64,000 nucleotides of DNA from CAMTVQ01 sp947085255 (GTDB lineage Bacteria > Bacteroidota > Bacteroidia > Sphingobacteriales > Sphingobacteriaceae), in contig CAMTVQ010000009.1 in the NCBI GenBank assembly GCA_947085255.1, positions 186,001-250,000 on the forward strand, written 5' to 3'. Positions within the stretch are counted from its first letter, which is position 1. Every line of letters begins with the position of its first letter. The position numbers were made by a program, and so were the translations under genes. Shown here piece after piece: positions 7,415 through 16,637 of the stretch. The notes beneath the pieces were generated by a model that saw only the letters and a program-made list of their open reading frames with translations, searched no databases and had not been told where the DNA came from.

Positions 7415-9793
7415 ATGAGAATAATATGCATTTTACTTGCTTCATTGCTAAGTATTCAAGCAGCCACTGCACAAAAGCGCTACACCATTAGCGGCTATGT
7501 GTACGAAAAAGGCAGTAAAGAAACACTTATAGGAGCAACGCTCTTTTTCCCCGACCTAAAAATAGGTACAGCTACCAATAGCTATGGATTTTACTCGGTA
7601 ACCTTACCCGCAAATAGCACTCAGATAATGAGTATTTCGTTTATAGGCTATACCCCCGAAATAGAAACGGTAAATTTTGATAGCGACCAAAAGCTTAATT
7701 TCTTTTTAGAGCCAGCCAAGCAATTAAAAGAAGTTGTGATTGATGGAAATAAAGTAAACATAGCGCAAGAAATCAGGATGAGTACTATCAGTATTCCGGT
7801 AGAACAGCTAAAAACCATTCCATCACTTGGTGGAGAAAAAGACATTATCAAGGCATTACAATTATTGCCAGGTGTACAAAAAGGAAGCGAAGGTAGTTCA
7901 GGATTGTATGTACGTGGTGGTGGTCCAGATCAGAACCTTATTATTTTAGATGATGCACCCGTTTATAATGCCAATCATTTATTTGGATTCTTTTCGGCAT
8001 TTAATGGAGATGCAATTAAAAATGTACAGTTGATAAAGGGAGGATTTCCAGCGCGTTATGGTGGACGACTTTCATCAGTGGTAGATTTAACCATGAAAGA
8101 TGGCAATCAAGAAAAAATAACGGGAGAGGCCGGAATTGGACTTATTTCTTCACGTTTAGTGTTAGAAGGACCCATTAAAAAGAATAAGTCGTCATTTTTG
8201 ATCTCGGGCAGACGTACATACTTAGACGCACTTATTTTTCCGATTGTAAAAGCAATTGAGCCAGGATTAAGCACGGGCTATTATTTTTACGACTTAAATG
8301 CCAAAGTTAATACCCGACTGAACGAAAAAAACAGACTTTATATCAGCAGTTATTTTGGGCGTGATAAATTTTACCTGCGGTTTAAACAAGGAAGTGCATT
8401 AGAAAAAGCAGGACTTACTTGGGGTAACTTTACGGGTACGGCACGATTAAATCATCAGTTTAGTAATCGCTTATTCGGTAATTTTTCAGTCATAGTTTCC
8501 GATTACTTGTTCAAGATTTACCAAACAAATAAAGTGGGCAAAGATGAGTTTAGTTTGAGCTACAGCTCTGGTATTAGGGATTATACAGCCAAATTTGACG
8601 TGGATTATCGTCCAGTAATTAGGCATACTATTCGTTCGGGCGTATTGCTTACCCATCATACTTTTACACCCAGTGCCACAGTAGTTAAAAACAGCTACGC
8701 GCCCGAAGAAAATCTGAAAAAGAAGAACCAACTAAATTCTATTGAAACTGGAGTGTATGTGGAGGATGAGTGGAAAACTACCAGTCGCTTAAGTTTTATT
8801 GGCGGAGTGCGGTTTACCACCTTTACGCCAAAGAATGCTACCTATATGGGTATTGAGCCGCGTTTGAGTTCGCGTTATTTGCTTACCGAAAACTTATCGG
8901 CAAAGGCATCTTACGCACTCATGAACCAATATTTGCATTTGCTGAGCAATTCTACACCAGGTTTACCAACCGACTTATGGGTGCCTGCAACAGATAGGGT
9001 GCGTCCGCAACGTTCGGAACAAGTGGCAGTTGGGTTGGCACGAGAGTTTCCAAAAACAGGCTTTGAAGTAACATTAGAGAGCTATTACAAAAAATCAAGT
9101 AATATTATTACCTATAAAGAAGGCGCGAGTTTCTTTTTAGATGATCCTTTTGCAGCTTCGGCAGAAGGAGATGAGGTGCGTTACGAGGACAATGTAACCA
9201 GTGGTAAAGGCGAATCATATGGAATAGAGTTGTTTGTAAAATATGATAAAGGCAAATTTAATGGGTGGGTAGGATACACACTTTCGAAAACTACGGTACA
9301 GTTTAATGAGGTAAACCAAGGAAAAGCCTACTTCCCGAAATACGACCGCCGGCACGATATAAGTGTAGTAGGCTCCTACAAATTTAATGAGCGTACTCGC
9401 CTATCAGCTACTTGGGTATATGGTACAGGCAATGCACTTACTTTAGAGGAGGGGACGTTTAAAGCACAACCCCTAACAGGTACCCCTAATACACCTTTCA
9501 ATAGTTTTTATTCAAATGATGCTATTCAATATGGACAAAAAAATGACTTTAGAGCAGCCGCATATCACCGGTTGGATATAAGCATTCAACGTACCAAACA
9601 GAAAAAGCGCGGAATACGCACATGGGAGTATGGACTATACAATGCGTATGCCCGTGCAAACCCATTTTTCTACATAGTGGCACCTGAAAATTTATTTGGG
9701 AATACCTCAAATACAACAGAGGCAAAAAATGCGCTATTTAAAATTGCATTATTCCCTTTAATACCATCTATATCCTACTCGTATAAATTTTAA
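7415..9793 (+). CDS. TonB-dependent outer membrane receptor with carboxypeptidase-like N-terminal domain
   Basis: The 792-residue protein has a signal peptide (to about residue 19), a CarboxypepD_reg-like beta-sandwich (residues 22-110, with the typical LIGATLFFPD and ATNSYGFYSV), a plug domain (about 115-230, with GLYVRGGGPDQN and IKGGFPARYGGRLSSVVD) and a 22-strand barrel to the C-terminus, which ends SISYSYKF with an aromatic last residue. It is an energised outer membrane importer of unknown ligand. The next gene, 5 nt downstream, is a DUF4249 lipoprotein, a pairing common in Bacteroidota that resembles a SusC/SusD-like arrangement with a different lipoprotein family. Confidence 0.95.
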   Translation: MRIICILLASLLSIQAATAQKRYTISGYVYEKGSKETLIGATLFFPDLKIGTATNSYGFYSVTLPANSTQIMSISFIGYTPEIETVNFDSDQKLNFFLEPAKQLKEVVIDGNKVNIAQEIRMSTISIPVEQLKTIPSLGGEKDIIKALQLLPGVQKGSEGSSGLYVRGGGPDQNLIILDDAPVYNANHLFGFFSAFNGDAIKNVQLIKGGFPARYGGRLSSVVDLTMKDGNQEKITGEAGIGLISSRLVLEGPIKKNKSSFLISGRRTYLDALIFPIVKAIEPGLSTGYYFYDLNAKVNTRLNEKNRLYISSYFGRDKFYLRFKQGSALEKAGLTWGNFTGTARLNHQFSNRLFGNFSVIVSDYLFKIYQTNKVGKDEFSLSYSSGIRDYTAKFDVDYRPVIRHTIRSGVLLTHHTFTPSATVVKNSYAPEENLKKKNQLNSIETGVYVEDEWKTTSRLSFIGGVRFTTFTPKNATYMGIEPRLSSRYLLTENLSAKASYALMNQYLHLLSNSTPGLPTDLWVPATDRVRPQRSEQVAVGLAREFPKTGFEVTLESYYKKSSNIITYKEGASFFLDDPFAASAEGDEVRYEDNVTSGKGESYGIELFVKYDKGKFNGWVGYTLSKTTVQFNEVNQGKAYFPKYDRRHDISVVGSYKFNERTRLSATWVYGTGNALTLEEGTFKAQPLTGTPNTPFNSFYSNDAIQYGQKNDFRAAAYHRLDISIQRTKQKKRGIRTWEYGLYNAYARANPFFYIVAPENLFGNTSNTTEAKNALFKIALFPLIPSISYSYKF

Positions 9794-9798
9794 TAGAA

Positions 9799-10815
9799 AT
9801 GAAACATACTCATATAGTGCTGGGCATTACCTTAGCTTGTTTATTAACCTCTTGCAGCGATTTTTTTGCGAGCGAGGTAGATCTTGATAAGTTGCCTAAT
9901 ATAGAAAGCAAATTTGTGGTGCAAGCTTTTTGTGCTCCTGATTCTACATTTTTTGTGGCAGTTGGTAAAAGCAAGGTGATAGGTCAAAAGGGAGATTATG
10001 CTATAGATGGAGCAACGGTAACTGTAACAGTCGACAATTCAGATTATCTATTGTCGCAAACATTTGATAAAAAATTGATAGTACCGAAAGGATACGGTAG
10101 TCAAAATGATTCTTATGGTAATGAAGCTCTTACAAACTTTGGATTTTATCATTCACCAACTAATAAATTCGAGGCAGGCAAAACCTATACTATAACGGTA
10201 AGTAAAAATGGCAAAGTGGTATCAGGCTCACTAACAATACCTGCAGCACCACAAAATTTTACAGTAAAACTAGATTCTAGCTATTACAATCCACAATTAA
10301 AAAGAGAAGACACTGATTATACCTATTTTATAGATATTGGTTGGGTAGTAGAGGATGAAAAGGATGCTTTTTTGGTAGATGTTTTTAGTAATTATGAGTA
10401 TGCATATAATACAGGTAATTCGTACTATTATTACGATAGTATTTCGATGCAGTATATATATATGCCTGAATATGACACAATTAAGTATGACTATAATGCA
10501 TTATTTTATAATCCACAACAAAACTATTTTAATCCAGATGTGATAACACGTTTAGTTAATCCCAATTTACCGAAAGGGAGCTTCTTTACTAAACGTCTCT
10601 ACTTTCAACGATTAATTAGTGGAACAGCAAGTCCTAATCTTAAGTTTAGAATAATGCGCAGTTCGAGCGATTTTTATAAGTATAATGAATCGTTATACAA
10701 TAATCAATTTAGCGGAGGCGATCCCTTCTCCGAACCTATTCCCGTTCATTCAAATATTACAGGGGGCTTGGGTTGTGTAGCGGGGTATTATCCATCTGTA
10801 GTAACTCTAAAATAG
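9799..10815 (+). CDS. DUF4249 family outer membrane lipoprotein
   Basis: The 338-residue protein has a lipoprotein signal (LLTSC, Cys19) and a DUF4249-like body: a region with KFVVQAFCAPDSTFFVAVGKSK and beta-sandwich segments, ending in a GGLGCVAGYYPS motif that is characteristic of the family's C-terminus. It contains a stretch very rich in tyrosine (residues 195-230). It follows a TonB receptor at 5 nt and is probably its surface or periplasmic partner. No biochemical role is established for the family. Confidence 0.85.
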   Translation: MKHTHIVLGITLACLLTSCSDFFASEVDLDKLPNIESKFVVQAFCAPDSTFFVAVGKSKVIGQKGDYAIDGATVTVTVDNSDYLLSQTFDKKLIVPKGYGSQNDSYGNEALTNFGFYHSPTNKFEAGKTYTITVSKNGKVVSGSLTIPAAPQNFTVKLDSSYYNPQLKREDTDYTYFIDIGWVVEDEKDAFLVDVFSNYEYAYNTGNSYYYYDSISMQYIYMPEYDTIKYDYNALFYNPQQNYFNPDVITRLVNPNLPKGSFFTKRLYFQRLISGTASPNLKFRIMRSSSDFYKYNESLYNNQFSGGDPFSEPIPVHSNITGGLGCVAGYYPSVVTLK

Positions 10816-10820
10816 TTTTT

Positions 10821-10828
10821 TAGCTTTG
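10821..10828 (+). promoter_or_regulatory. -7 box (TAGCTTTG) five bases before the histidine kinase start
   Basis: A full match to TAnnTTTG ends 5 nt before the ATG at 10834, which would place transcription start at or next to the start codon. No obvious -33 TTG is seen. Confidence 0.5.
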
Positions 10829-10833
10829 TAGCA

Positions 10834-12036
10834 ATGCAAAGTTACGAACAGCGCAAACGCTGGAAAGTATGGTTACTCATAGCTGCTCTGCTAATAGGGG
10901 CGGCATCGCTATTGTACACCAATTTTTTGGTACGTAAGCTGGCTGCAGAAGAAAAGCGGAAAGTAGAGCTATGGGCAAGTGCCACCCAAAGTTTGTTAAA
11001 AACAGAGGATAGCGATTTCCTTAATTTTCTTTTTACGGAGGTAATTAACAAAACCAATTTTGCCCTCATTCTTACCGATTCCAATGATGTAATCAAGTCA
11101 TACAAAGGCTTAGAGGACAAAAAAACACTTTTTCCAAATATAGATTCGGGTAAGGAATACGATTCTCTCTATTTCCAGAATGAATTGGCTACAATGCGCG
11201 ACCAGCACGAGCCTCTGGTATATCGTAATGATTTAGGAGGTATCGAGCGTATTTACTACAAAGATTCTTGGATACTTACCCAACTAAAGTATTACCCCTA
11301 TATACAACTCCTCATAATTGCCGTTTTCTTTGTGGCTGCGTATTTGGCCTTTAGTGCCTCTACCAAATCAGAGCAAAACAGAGTTTGGGTGGGTATGGCA
11401 AAAGAAACTGCGCATCAGTTGGGTACACCCATCTCCTCATTATTAGCATGGATAGAACATCTGCGCGACAAACTACCCGAAAAGGATATTCATCTCATTA
11501 ATGAGATGGAGAATGACGTAAAACGGCTCGAAATCATTACCGAGCGTTTTTCTAAAATTGGTTCTACTCCAGTACTAAAAATCGAGAATGTAAAAGCCGT
11601 AGTTGAGGAATCGATTAACTATATGAGTAAACGAGCCACCAATAAAATTCAATTCGAAGTAAAAGGAGATGCGGCCTATGCAGCAGTAAATATTCCGTTG
11701 TTTGATTGGGTGATAGAGAATCTGTGCAAAAATGCCATCAATGCTATTACCAATACAGGAAAAATTACCGCAACAGTTAGTGTTACCAGTCGCAACGTGT
11801 ACATAGATATTACAGATACTGGAAAGGGTATTCCACAAGCACAGTTCGAAACCGTATTTAAACCAGGATTTACCACACGTAAACGCGGCTGGGGCTTGGG
11901 TTTGTCTTTAGTGAAACGGATTGTAGAAAACTATCATGATGGAAAAATAGTGGTAAAAAGTTCTGAGCTGGGTAAGGGCACCACATTTAGGATAGCACTA
12001 AAAAAACAACTAAAAAATGATGAAGAAGCCGTTTAA
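10834..12036 (+). CDS. Membrane sensor histidine kinase
   Basis: The 400-residue protein has two membrane helices (about residues 12-31 and 152-172) flanking a roughly 120-residue extracytoplasmic sensor region. A dimerisation/phosphoacceptor helix follows, with the unusual H-box KETAHQLGTPISSL (His near 194). The HATPase domain has an N-box (ENLCKNAINAI), G1 (DTGKGIP) and G2 (GWGLGLSLVK). It should autophosphorylate on His and pass phosphate to a response regulator. None is encoded next to it, so it is an orphan kinase. Its 3' end overlaps the DinB-fold gene by 20 nt. Confidence 0.93.
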   Translation: MQSYEQRKRWKVWLLIAALLIGAASLLYTNFLVRKLAAEEKRKVELWASATQSLLKTEDSDFLNFLFTEVINKTNFALILTDSNDVIKSYKGLEDKKTLFPNIDSGKEYDSLYFQNELATMRDQHEPLVYRNDLGGIERIYYKDSWILTQLKYYPYIQLLIIAVFFVAAYLAFSASTKSEQNRVWVGMAKETAHQLGTPISSLLAWIEHLRDKLPEKDIHLINEMENDVKRLEIITERFSKIGSTPVLKIENVKAVVEESINYMSKRATNKIQFEVKGDAAYAAVNIPLFDWVIENLCKNAINAITNTGKITATVSVTSRNVYIDITDTGKGIPQAQFETVFKPGFTTRKRGWGLGLSLVKRIVENYHDGKIVVKSSELGKGTTFRIALKKQLKNDEEAV

Positions 12037-12529
12037 AGGAGAATATAATCCCCATTACGATCAGTATATAGCATTAGTGCCTCATGAAGATATATTAGAG
12101 GCACTACGAGCCGAACTTATAAGTACAGCCGCATTTTTTAGAGCGGTGCCACAAGCAAAAGAGAATTTTGCATATGCTACAAATAAGTGGACGATTAAAC
12201 AGGTGTTGCAACACATTGTAGATACCGAGCGTATATTTATGTATCGTGCACTTTGTTTTGCTCGTGGAGAAGAGCAAGAACTTCCTGGATACGACGAAAA
12301 CAAGTATGCAGCTGCTTTGCTACTGGATAATGTATCGTTGGGTAATATAGTAGAAGAGTATGAGTCAGTTAGAAAATCAACAATTCTTTTCTTGGAACAC
12401 TTAGACGATTCATTATATAGTGCCACAGGTATAGCAAATAAAAGCCAGGTAACGGTGCAAGCCTTAGCTGCAATTACAGCAGGTCACGAGCTACATCACA
12501 TACAAGTAATTCAAGAAAGGTATTTTTAA
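12017..12529 (+). CDS. DinB superfamily protein (DinB_2 type)
   Basis: The 170-residue four-helix-bundle protein has the DinB histidine pattern: the first His in LQHIVDTER (near residue 70) and the C-terminal HELHH pair in AGHELHHIQVIQE, a triad that binds a divalent metal in solved family members. Family members include bacillithiol/mycothiol-dependent transferases and many of unknown role. It overlaps the kinase gene upstream by 20 nt and is probably co-transcribed. Two adjacent ATG codons (12017 and 12020) are both possible starts. Confidence 0.88.
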   Translation: MMKKPFKGEYNPHYDQYIALVPHEDILEALRAELISTAAFFRAVPQAKENFAYATNKWTIKQVLQHIVDTERIFMYRALCFARGEEQELPGYDENKYAAALLLDNVSLGNIVEEYESVRKSTILFLEHLDDSLYSATGIANKSQVTVQALAAITAGHELHHIQVIQERYF

Positions 12530-12635
12530 CATATTCCCTAGTTTCGGCAATATTTTTGTTGTATTAAGGGGATAAAAAAGGTATTTCCGCAATATTTGAC
12601 CGATTGATACCCAAAAAATTAAATTTTGTTTTATG

Positions 12636-12668
12636 TTTGTAAATACCAGATTTAATCGCTTAAATTTG
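12636..12668 (+). promoter_or_regulatory. Promoter of the T9SS adhesin module
   Basis: TTTG (12636-12639), a 21-nt spacer and TAAATTTG (12661-12668) match the Bacteroidota sigma factor consensus in both elements and spacing. The predicted transcript would have a leader of roughly 45 nt before the ATG at 12721. Confidence 0.7.
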
Positions 12669-12720
12669 CGCGGAATAAAAAAATTCCAAAACTGATATTC
12701 ACTATCAAACGTTTGATATT

Positions 12721-15591
12721 ATGATAAAAAAGATAGGTATTTCAATCCTTTCCCTTGTTATTTTTTCTGTATTACTTTCTCAGGTATATGCTCAAACGCC
12801 AGTTTGCGAAATGGCAAGCAGTGAAACAAATACAGTTCCTGTAAATCCACTATTAGGTACAATCGATAATGCAGCGCAAGCTGTAGATGGTAATACTACT
12901 ACAGCATCATCGCTAAAAGTTACTGTAAATATTGCAGGAAGTGGTACTGTAACACAAACACTTATATTTCCAACACTTAGTGCTGCTAATGATTCGGCAA
13001 CCTTATTAATGGGTTATGGTGGTAGTGCCGTACAAAACCTAGCTGGCGTAGCCAACTTGGTTACGATAGAAACCTTTAATAATGGCGTATCTAACGCAGA
13101 CGCTCAAAATTTAAGTGGAGGGTTAATTAAAGCAGGGACAACAAGTAATACGTTTACATACGGTTTTCGTACTGCATTGCAGTATGATGCAATAAAGCTA
13201 AGTGTTACACCAGGCACTGGCGCGCCTTTGGGAGCCTCTTTTCAATTAGATATTTATTATGGCTGCAAAGGTCCGTATCCAGTTGTAGTAGTAGGAGATG
13301 ATTTATGCTCCAATGCATCGTCAGTAAATACAAGCACATCGGCAACATGTGTAGGTTGCGGTATAGCTAATCCAAACTTTGCTATTGATAATAGTACCAA
13401 TACATCTGCCGATATTACTGTGCCTGTTGGATTAGCAAACGCTACGGCTACGTTAGATGTAGGTGGATTTCCAACTACAGGTAATGCTGGTGATTCTGTA
13501 GAGGTAATATTAGGCATTGATGCGGCATTGCTTAATGCTGGAACAAATGCAGTAACAGTTGAAACATTTAATATGGGGCAACCCAATAATGATGCTGTAG
13601 CACTTAATAGTCAGGTAGTGCAAGCTGTAGGTAATAATAAAAGTTTATACACATTTCGTCCTTCAAAAATATTCGATCAAGTACGTGTTACTGCAGCATC
13701 TCAAGCAGTTGCAGTTGGATTAGCATCCGACGTAAAAGTGTACGGAGTATGTAAAAAAGATTTTAGAGCATCACCTTTTACAGGTGGCGATATATGTATA
13801 GGTGGTGATAGCACAGCAGATGAATCTACAGGACTTTCTTCAGTAGAGAACCCAACCAATGTAATAGATGCCGATGCAACTAATTTTTCGGTATTAAATG
13901 TGCCTATTGGTGCCCTAGCTCTTGTTGGTATGGCACAGCAGTATGTACGGTTTTTTAATGCAGGGTGTCCTGGTGATACTATAAAGTTTGTTATTCAAGA
14001 TGACAACGGTGCTATTGCTAGCGCAAGTGCAACAGGTGTAATTCGTTATCAAACTTTCTTAGGTACTACCCTTGTTGAAAGTTTTAGTAGATCAACGAAC
14101 ATTGTTACAGGTGCTCAAGCGGCACAAAAAGTAAGCATACAATTTGCAACTACAGCTCCTTATGATGGGTTTAAATTAATTTTAGAGCCAGGTAGTACAG
14201 CTGCTGCAAATTACCGCTTGCGGTTTTATAGTGTGTGTGCAAAGCCTAAAACGCCTCCAACATTAGATAGCGCAGCTTCTGATTTGAACGTATGTTTTGG
14301 TGGTACTGCTACCTTAGTAGTAAATTCTCCAAATGGAACTACAGTAGAGTGGTACAGTGATGCACAAACAACAAACCTAATTTTTACAGGAAGCCCGTTT
14401 GTTACACCTGCACTTACACAAAATACAACCTATTATGCTAAAACAGTATTGTCAGGTTCTGGTGGCTGTTCAAGCAATTTTGTAGTGGCATATACAGTAG
14501 TAGTGCAACGTCAATTACCAGCACCAACTTTTGTTATATCACAAGTAGCTATTTGCGAAAATACATCAGTTACCTTGAATGCTAATTTGCCAGTACTTTC
14601 TCCACCACTAACAAATGCAACTATAAAGTGGTACGATGCACCACAAGGTGGTAATTTACTTACTACATCCAACACATACAATACACCAGTGCTAAATCAA
14701 ACTACAACGTATTATGTAGAAACAGATTCGGCTGGATGTATCAGCACACGTTTAAATCCTCCTATTGTGCAACGTACACCTATTACCGTAATACCTCAGA
14801 GCAAGGTTAATGGTCCTGTAGTAAGCTGCGCTCAAACTGGAGATATTAACGAAGTAGCTTTTGAGTGGACTGTGGTAGGAAATGCTACGAGTTATAATGT
14901 GCTGAGAGATGGTACTACCTTAAATGTTGGTCTTGCTACGAGATATGAAACTACAATTGATCCATCTAATCCATTTGCTACTATTTCAGTTGTTGCTGCA
15001 ACTTCTGATGTGTGTATGTTTAGTAAGGAAGCCGCTCCAGTAACATGTAGCTATGTAGAGTGCGCACCAATAGATGTTGACTTTGTAGCACTTAATCCTA
15101 AGCAATGTTTACCAGCTAAGGTTCAGTTTTTTGATAATACAAGACTAGTAAACAGTTGGTTATGGGAATTTGGAGATGGACAAACATCTACATTGCAAAA
15201 CCCAGAGCATGAATACACAGAACCAGGTATATTCTCGGTAACATTGAAAGTAGGTAACGCTGCTGATTGCTTTGAAACAGAAACACGCGATAACTTTGTA
15301 GAAATTTGCGCGGAACCAAATATATTCTTCCCAGGTGGTTTTACACCTAATGGCGATGGCTTGAACGATGAGTTTATTGTAAAAGGCGGGGGTGTAGAAA
15401 TATTCAAATTAGAAATCTACAACCAATTAGGACAACGAGTATTTAATACAGGTTCTATAGAAAAAGGATGGGACGGAAAGTTTGAAGGAGATAACCAACC
15501 TGAAGGAGTATTTGTATACAGAGCCTTTGTAAAACTATTAGAGGAACCCTTAGAAAAAGAATTCAAAGGAAATATTACATTAGTACGATAA
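12721..15591 (+). CDS. Large T9SS type B substrate with PKD and Ig-like domains (gliding motility-associated CTD)
   Basis: The 956-residue secreted protein starts with a signal peptide (to about residue 24). Three similar beta-rich segments of about 160 residues follow (about 25-180, 190-345, 350-505), each opening with a Cys and a term like VNPLLGTIDNA or VENPTNVIDAD. Next come two Ig-like domains (about 510-690), a PKD domain (WLWEFGDGQTST...HEY, near 800-850) and a type B sorting domain (FTPNGDGLNDEF...WDGKFEGD...PEGVFVYRA). It is probably a cell-surface adhesin. The PorP/SprF gene just downstream is the expected dedicated partner for type B CTDs. Confidence 0.93.
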   Translation: MIKKIGISILSLVIFSVLLSQVYAQTPVCEMASSETNTVPVNPLLGTIDNAAQAVDGNTTTASSLKVTVNIAGSGTVTQTLIFPTLSAANDSATLLMGYGGSAVQNLAGVANLVTIETFNNGVSNADAQNLSGGLIKAGTTSNTFTYGFRTALQYDAIKLSVTPGTGAPLGASFQLDIYYGCKGPYPVVVVGDDLCSNASSVNTSTSATCVGCGIANPNFAIDNSTNTSADITVPVGLANATATLDVGGFPTTGNAGDSVEVILGIDAALLNAGTNAVTVETFNMGQPNNDAVALNSQVVQAVGNNKSLYTFRPSKIFDQVRVTAASQAVAVGLASDVKVYGVCKKDFRASPFTGGDICIGGDSTADESTGLSSVENPTNVIDADATNFSVLNVPIGALALVGMAQQYVRFFNAGCPGDTIKFVIQDDNGAIASASATGVIRYQTFLGTTLVESFSRSTNIVTGAQAAQKVSIQFATTAPYDGFKLILEPGSTAAANYRLRFYSVCAKPKTPPTLDSAASDLNVCFGGTATLVVNSPNGTTVEWYSDAQTTNLIFTGSPFVTPALTQNTTYYAKTVLSGSGGCSSNFVVAYTVVVQRQLPAPTFVISQVAICENTSVTLNANLPVLSPPLTNATIKWYDAPQGGNLLTTSNTYNTPVLNQTTTYYVETDSAGCISTRLNPPIVQRTPITVIPQSKVNGPVVSCAQTGDINEVAFEWTVVGNATSYNVLRDGTTLNVGLATRYETTIDPSNPFATISVVAATSDVCMFSKEAAPVTCSYVECAPIDVDFVALNPKQCLPAKVQFFDNTRLVNSWLWEFGDGQTSTLQNPEHEYTEPGIFSVTLKVGNAADCFETETRDNFVEICAEPNIFFPGGFTPNGDGLNDEFIVKGGGVEIFKLEIYNQLGQRVFNTGSIEKGWDGKFEGDNQPEGVFVYRAFVKLLEEPLEKEFKGNITLVR

Positions 15592-15612
15592 CCAAGAAGC
15601 ACAACCCTTAAT

Positions 15613-16632
15613 ATGATGAAGAAAATATTTGCAAGGTATGTCTTAGGCGTTTTAGTGTTAGCGCTATTTGCTACCGAAACAACCCAAGCTCAAGATTTCC
15701 ATTTTTCTCAATACTATGCAGCACCGCTTACATTAAATCCAGCCCTTACAGGTCAGTTTAATGGACAGTACCGCGGTTTTTTAAACTACAGATCTCAGTA
15801 TTCAAGTATTACTGCTGATCCATATCAAACAGCACACGCATCATTTGATTTGCCAGTTGGCGAGCGTGTGGGATTAGGTTTAGATATATTAGATCAAACA
15901 GCTGGTTCAGCAGGATACAACGATTTGCAAGCAATGGCATCAGTATCGTATGATTTGCCAATAGGTGTAGACAAATACAATCACATTGTTTTTGGTGCGC
16001 AGTTAGGTGTGATTAATAAAAGCTTTAATCCAAACAGCATAAAATTTGGCGACCAGTATAATGCAGGTTTGGGACTTACGCCAACCGCAGAAAACTTTGA
16101 TCGTACTTCTCGCTTTATACCAGATGCTAATGCAGGATTAATGTTCTACGATGGTAACCCATTCAAGTATGTTAACTATTTTGTAGGTGTAACTGCTTTT
16201 CACTTACCAGCATTAGACCAATCGTTTTCAGGAACTTCTGCTTTTTCTACATCTGGGGTAAGTCCTCGTTACCGCCGCTTTTTAGCGCATGGTGGAGCAC
16301 GCATTAAACCAACACGATTATTAGAAGTAAGTATCCAAGCTATGGGATCTTATCAGAATAGTGCTTACGAGATAATTCCAGGAGCAGCAATTCAGTATCA
16401 CGTTACCGAAGCTGATATATATTTATTGGCAGGTGCTTCTTATCGTATTGATGATGCTATTGTACCTTATGTTGGTGTACAGTTTAAAGAGTATGCGCTT
16501 GGTTTAAGTTATGATGTAACCGTATCGGACTTAGATGCTGTCAATCAATCAAAGGGAGGTTTTGAAATCTCTTTATCATATATAAGAAAACCAAAAGTAG
16601 CTAGACCTAAATTTATTTGCCCCAGAATTTAA
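15613..16632 (+). CDS. PorP/SprF family type IX secretion membrane protein
   Basis: The 339-residue protein has a signal peptide ending near ETTQAQ and the family's signature start QDFHFSQYYAAPLTLNPALTG. The rest is beta-barrel-like, with alternating aromatic strands. In Flavobacterium, SprF-type proteins are needed to secrete and attach a cognate type B CTD protein. Here the substrate is encoded immediately upstream (21-nt gap) and an OmpA/PD40 protein follows (5-nt gap), so the three probably act together at the outer membrane. Confidence 0.95.
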   Translation: MMKKIFARYVLGVLVLALFATETTQAQDFHFSQYYAAPLTLNPALTGQFNGQYRGFLNYRSQYSSITADPYQTAHASFDLPVGERVGLGLDILDQTAGSAGYNDLQAMASVSYDLPIGVDKYNHIVFGAQLGVINKSFNPNSIKFGDQYNAGLGLTPTAENFDRTSRFIPDANAGLMFYDGNPFKYVNYFVGVTAFHLPALDQSFSGTSAFSTSGVSPRYRRFLAHGGARIKPTRLLEVSIQAMGSYQNSAYEIIPGAAIQYHVTEADIYLLAGASYRIDDAIVPYVGVQFKEYALGLSYDVTVSDLDAVNQSKGGFEISLSYIRKPKVARPKFICPRI

Positions 16633-16637
16633 TTGTT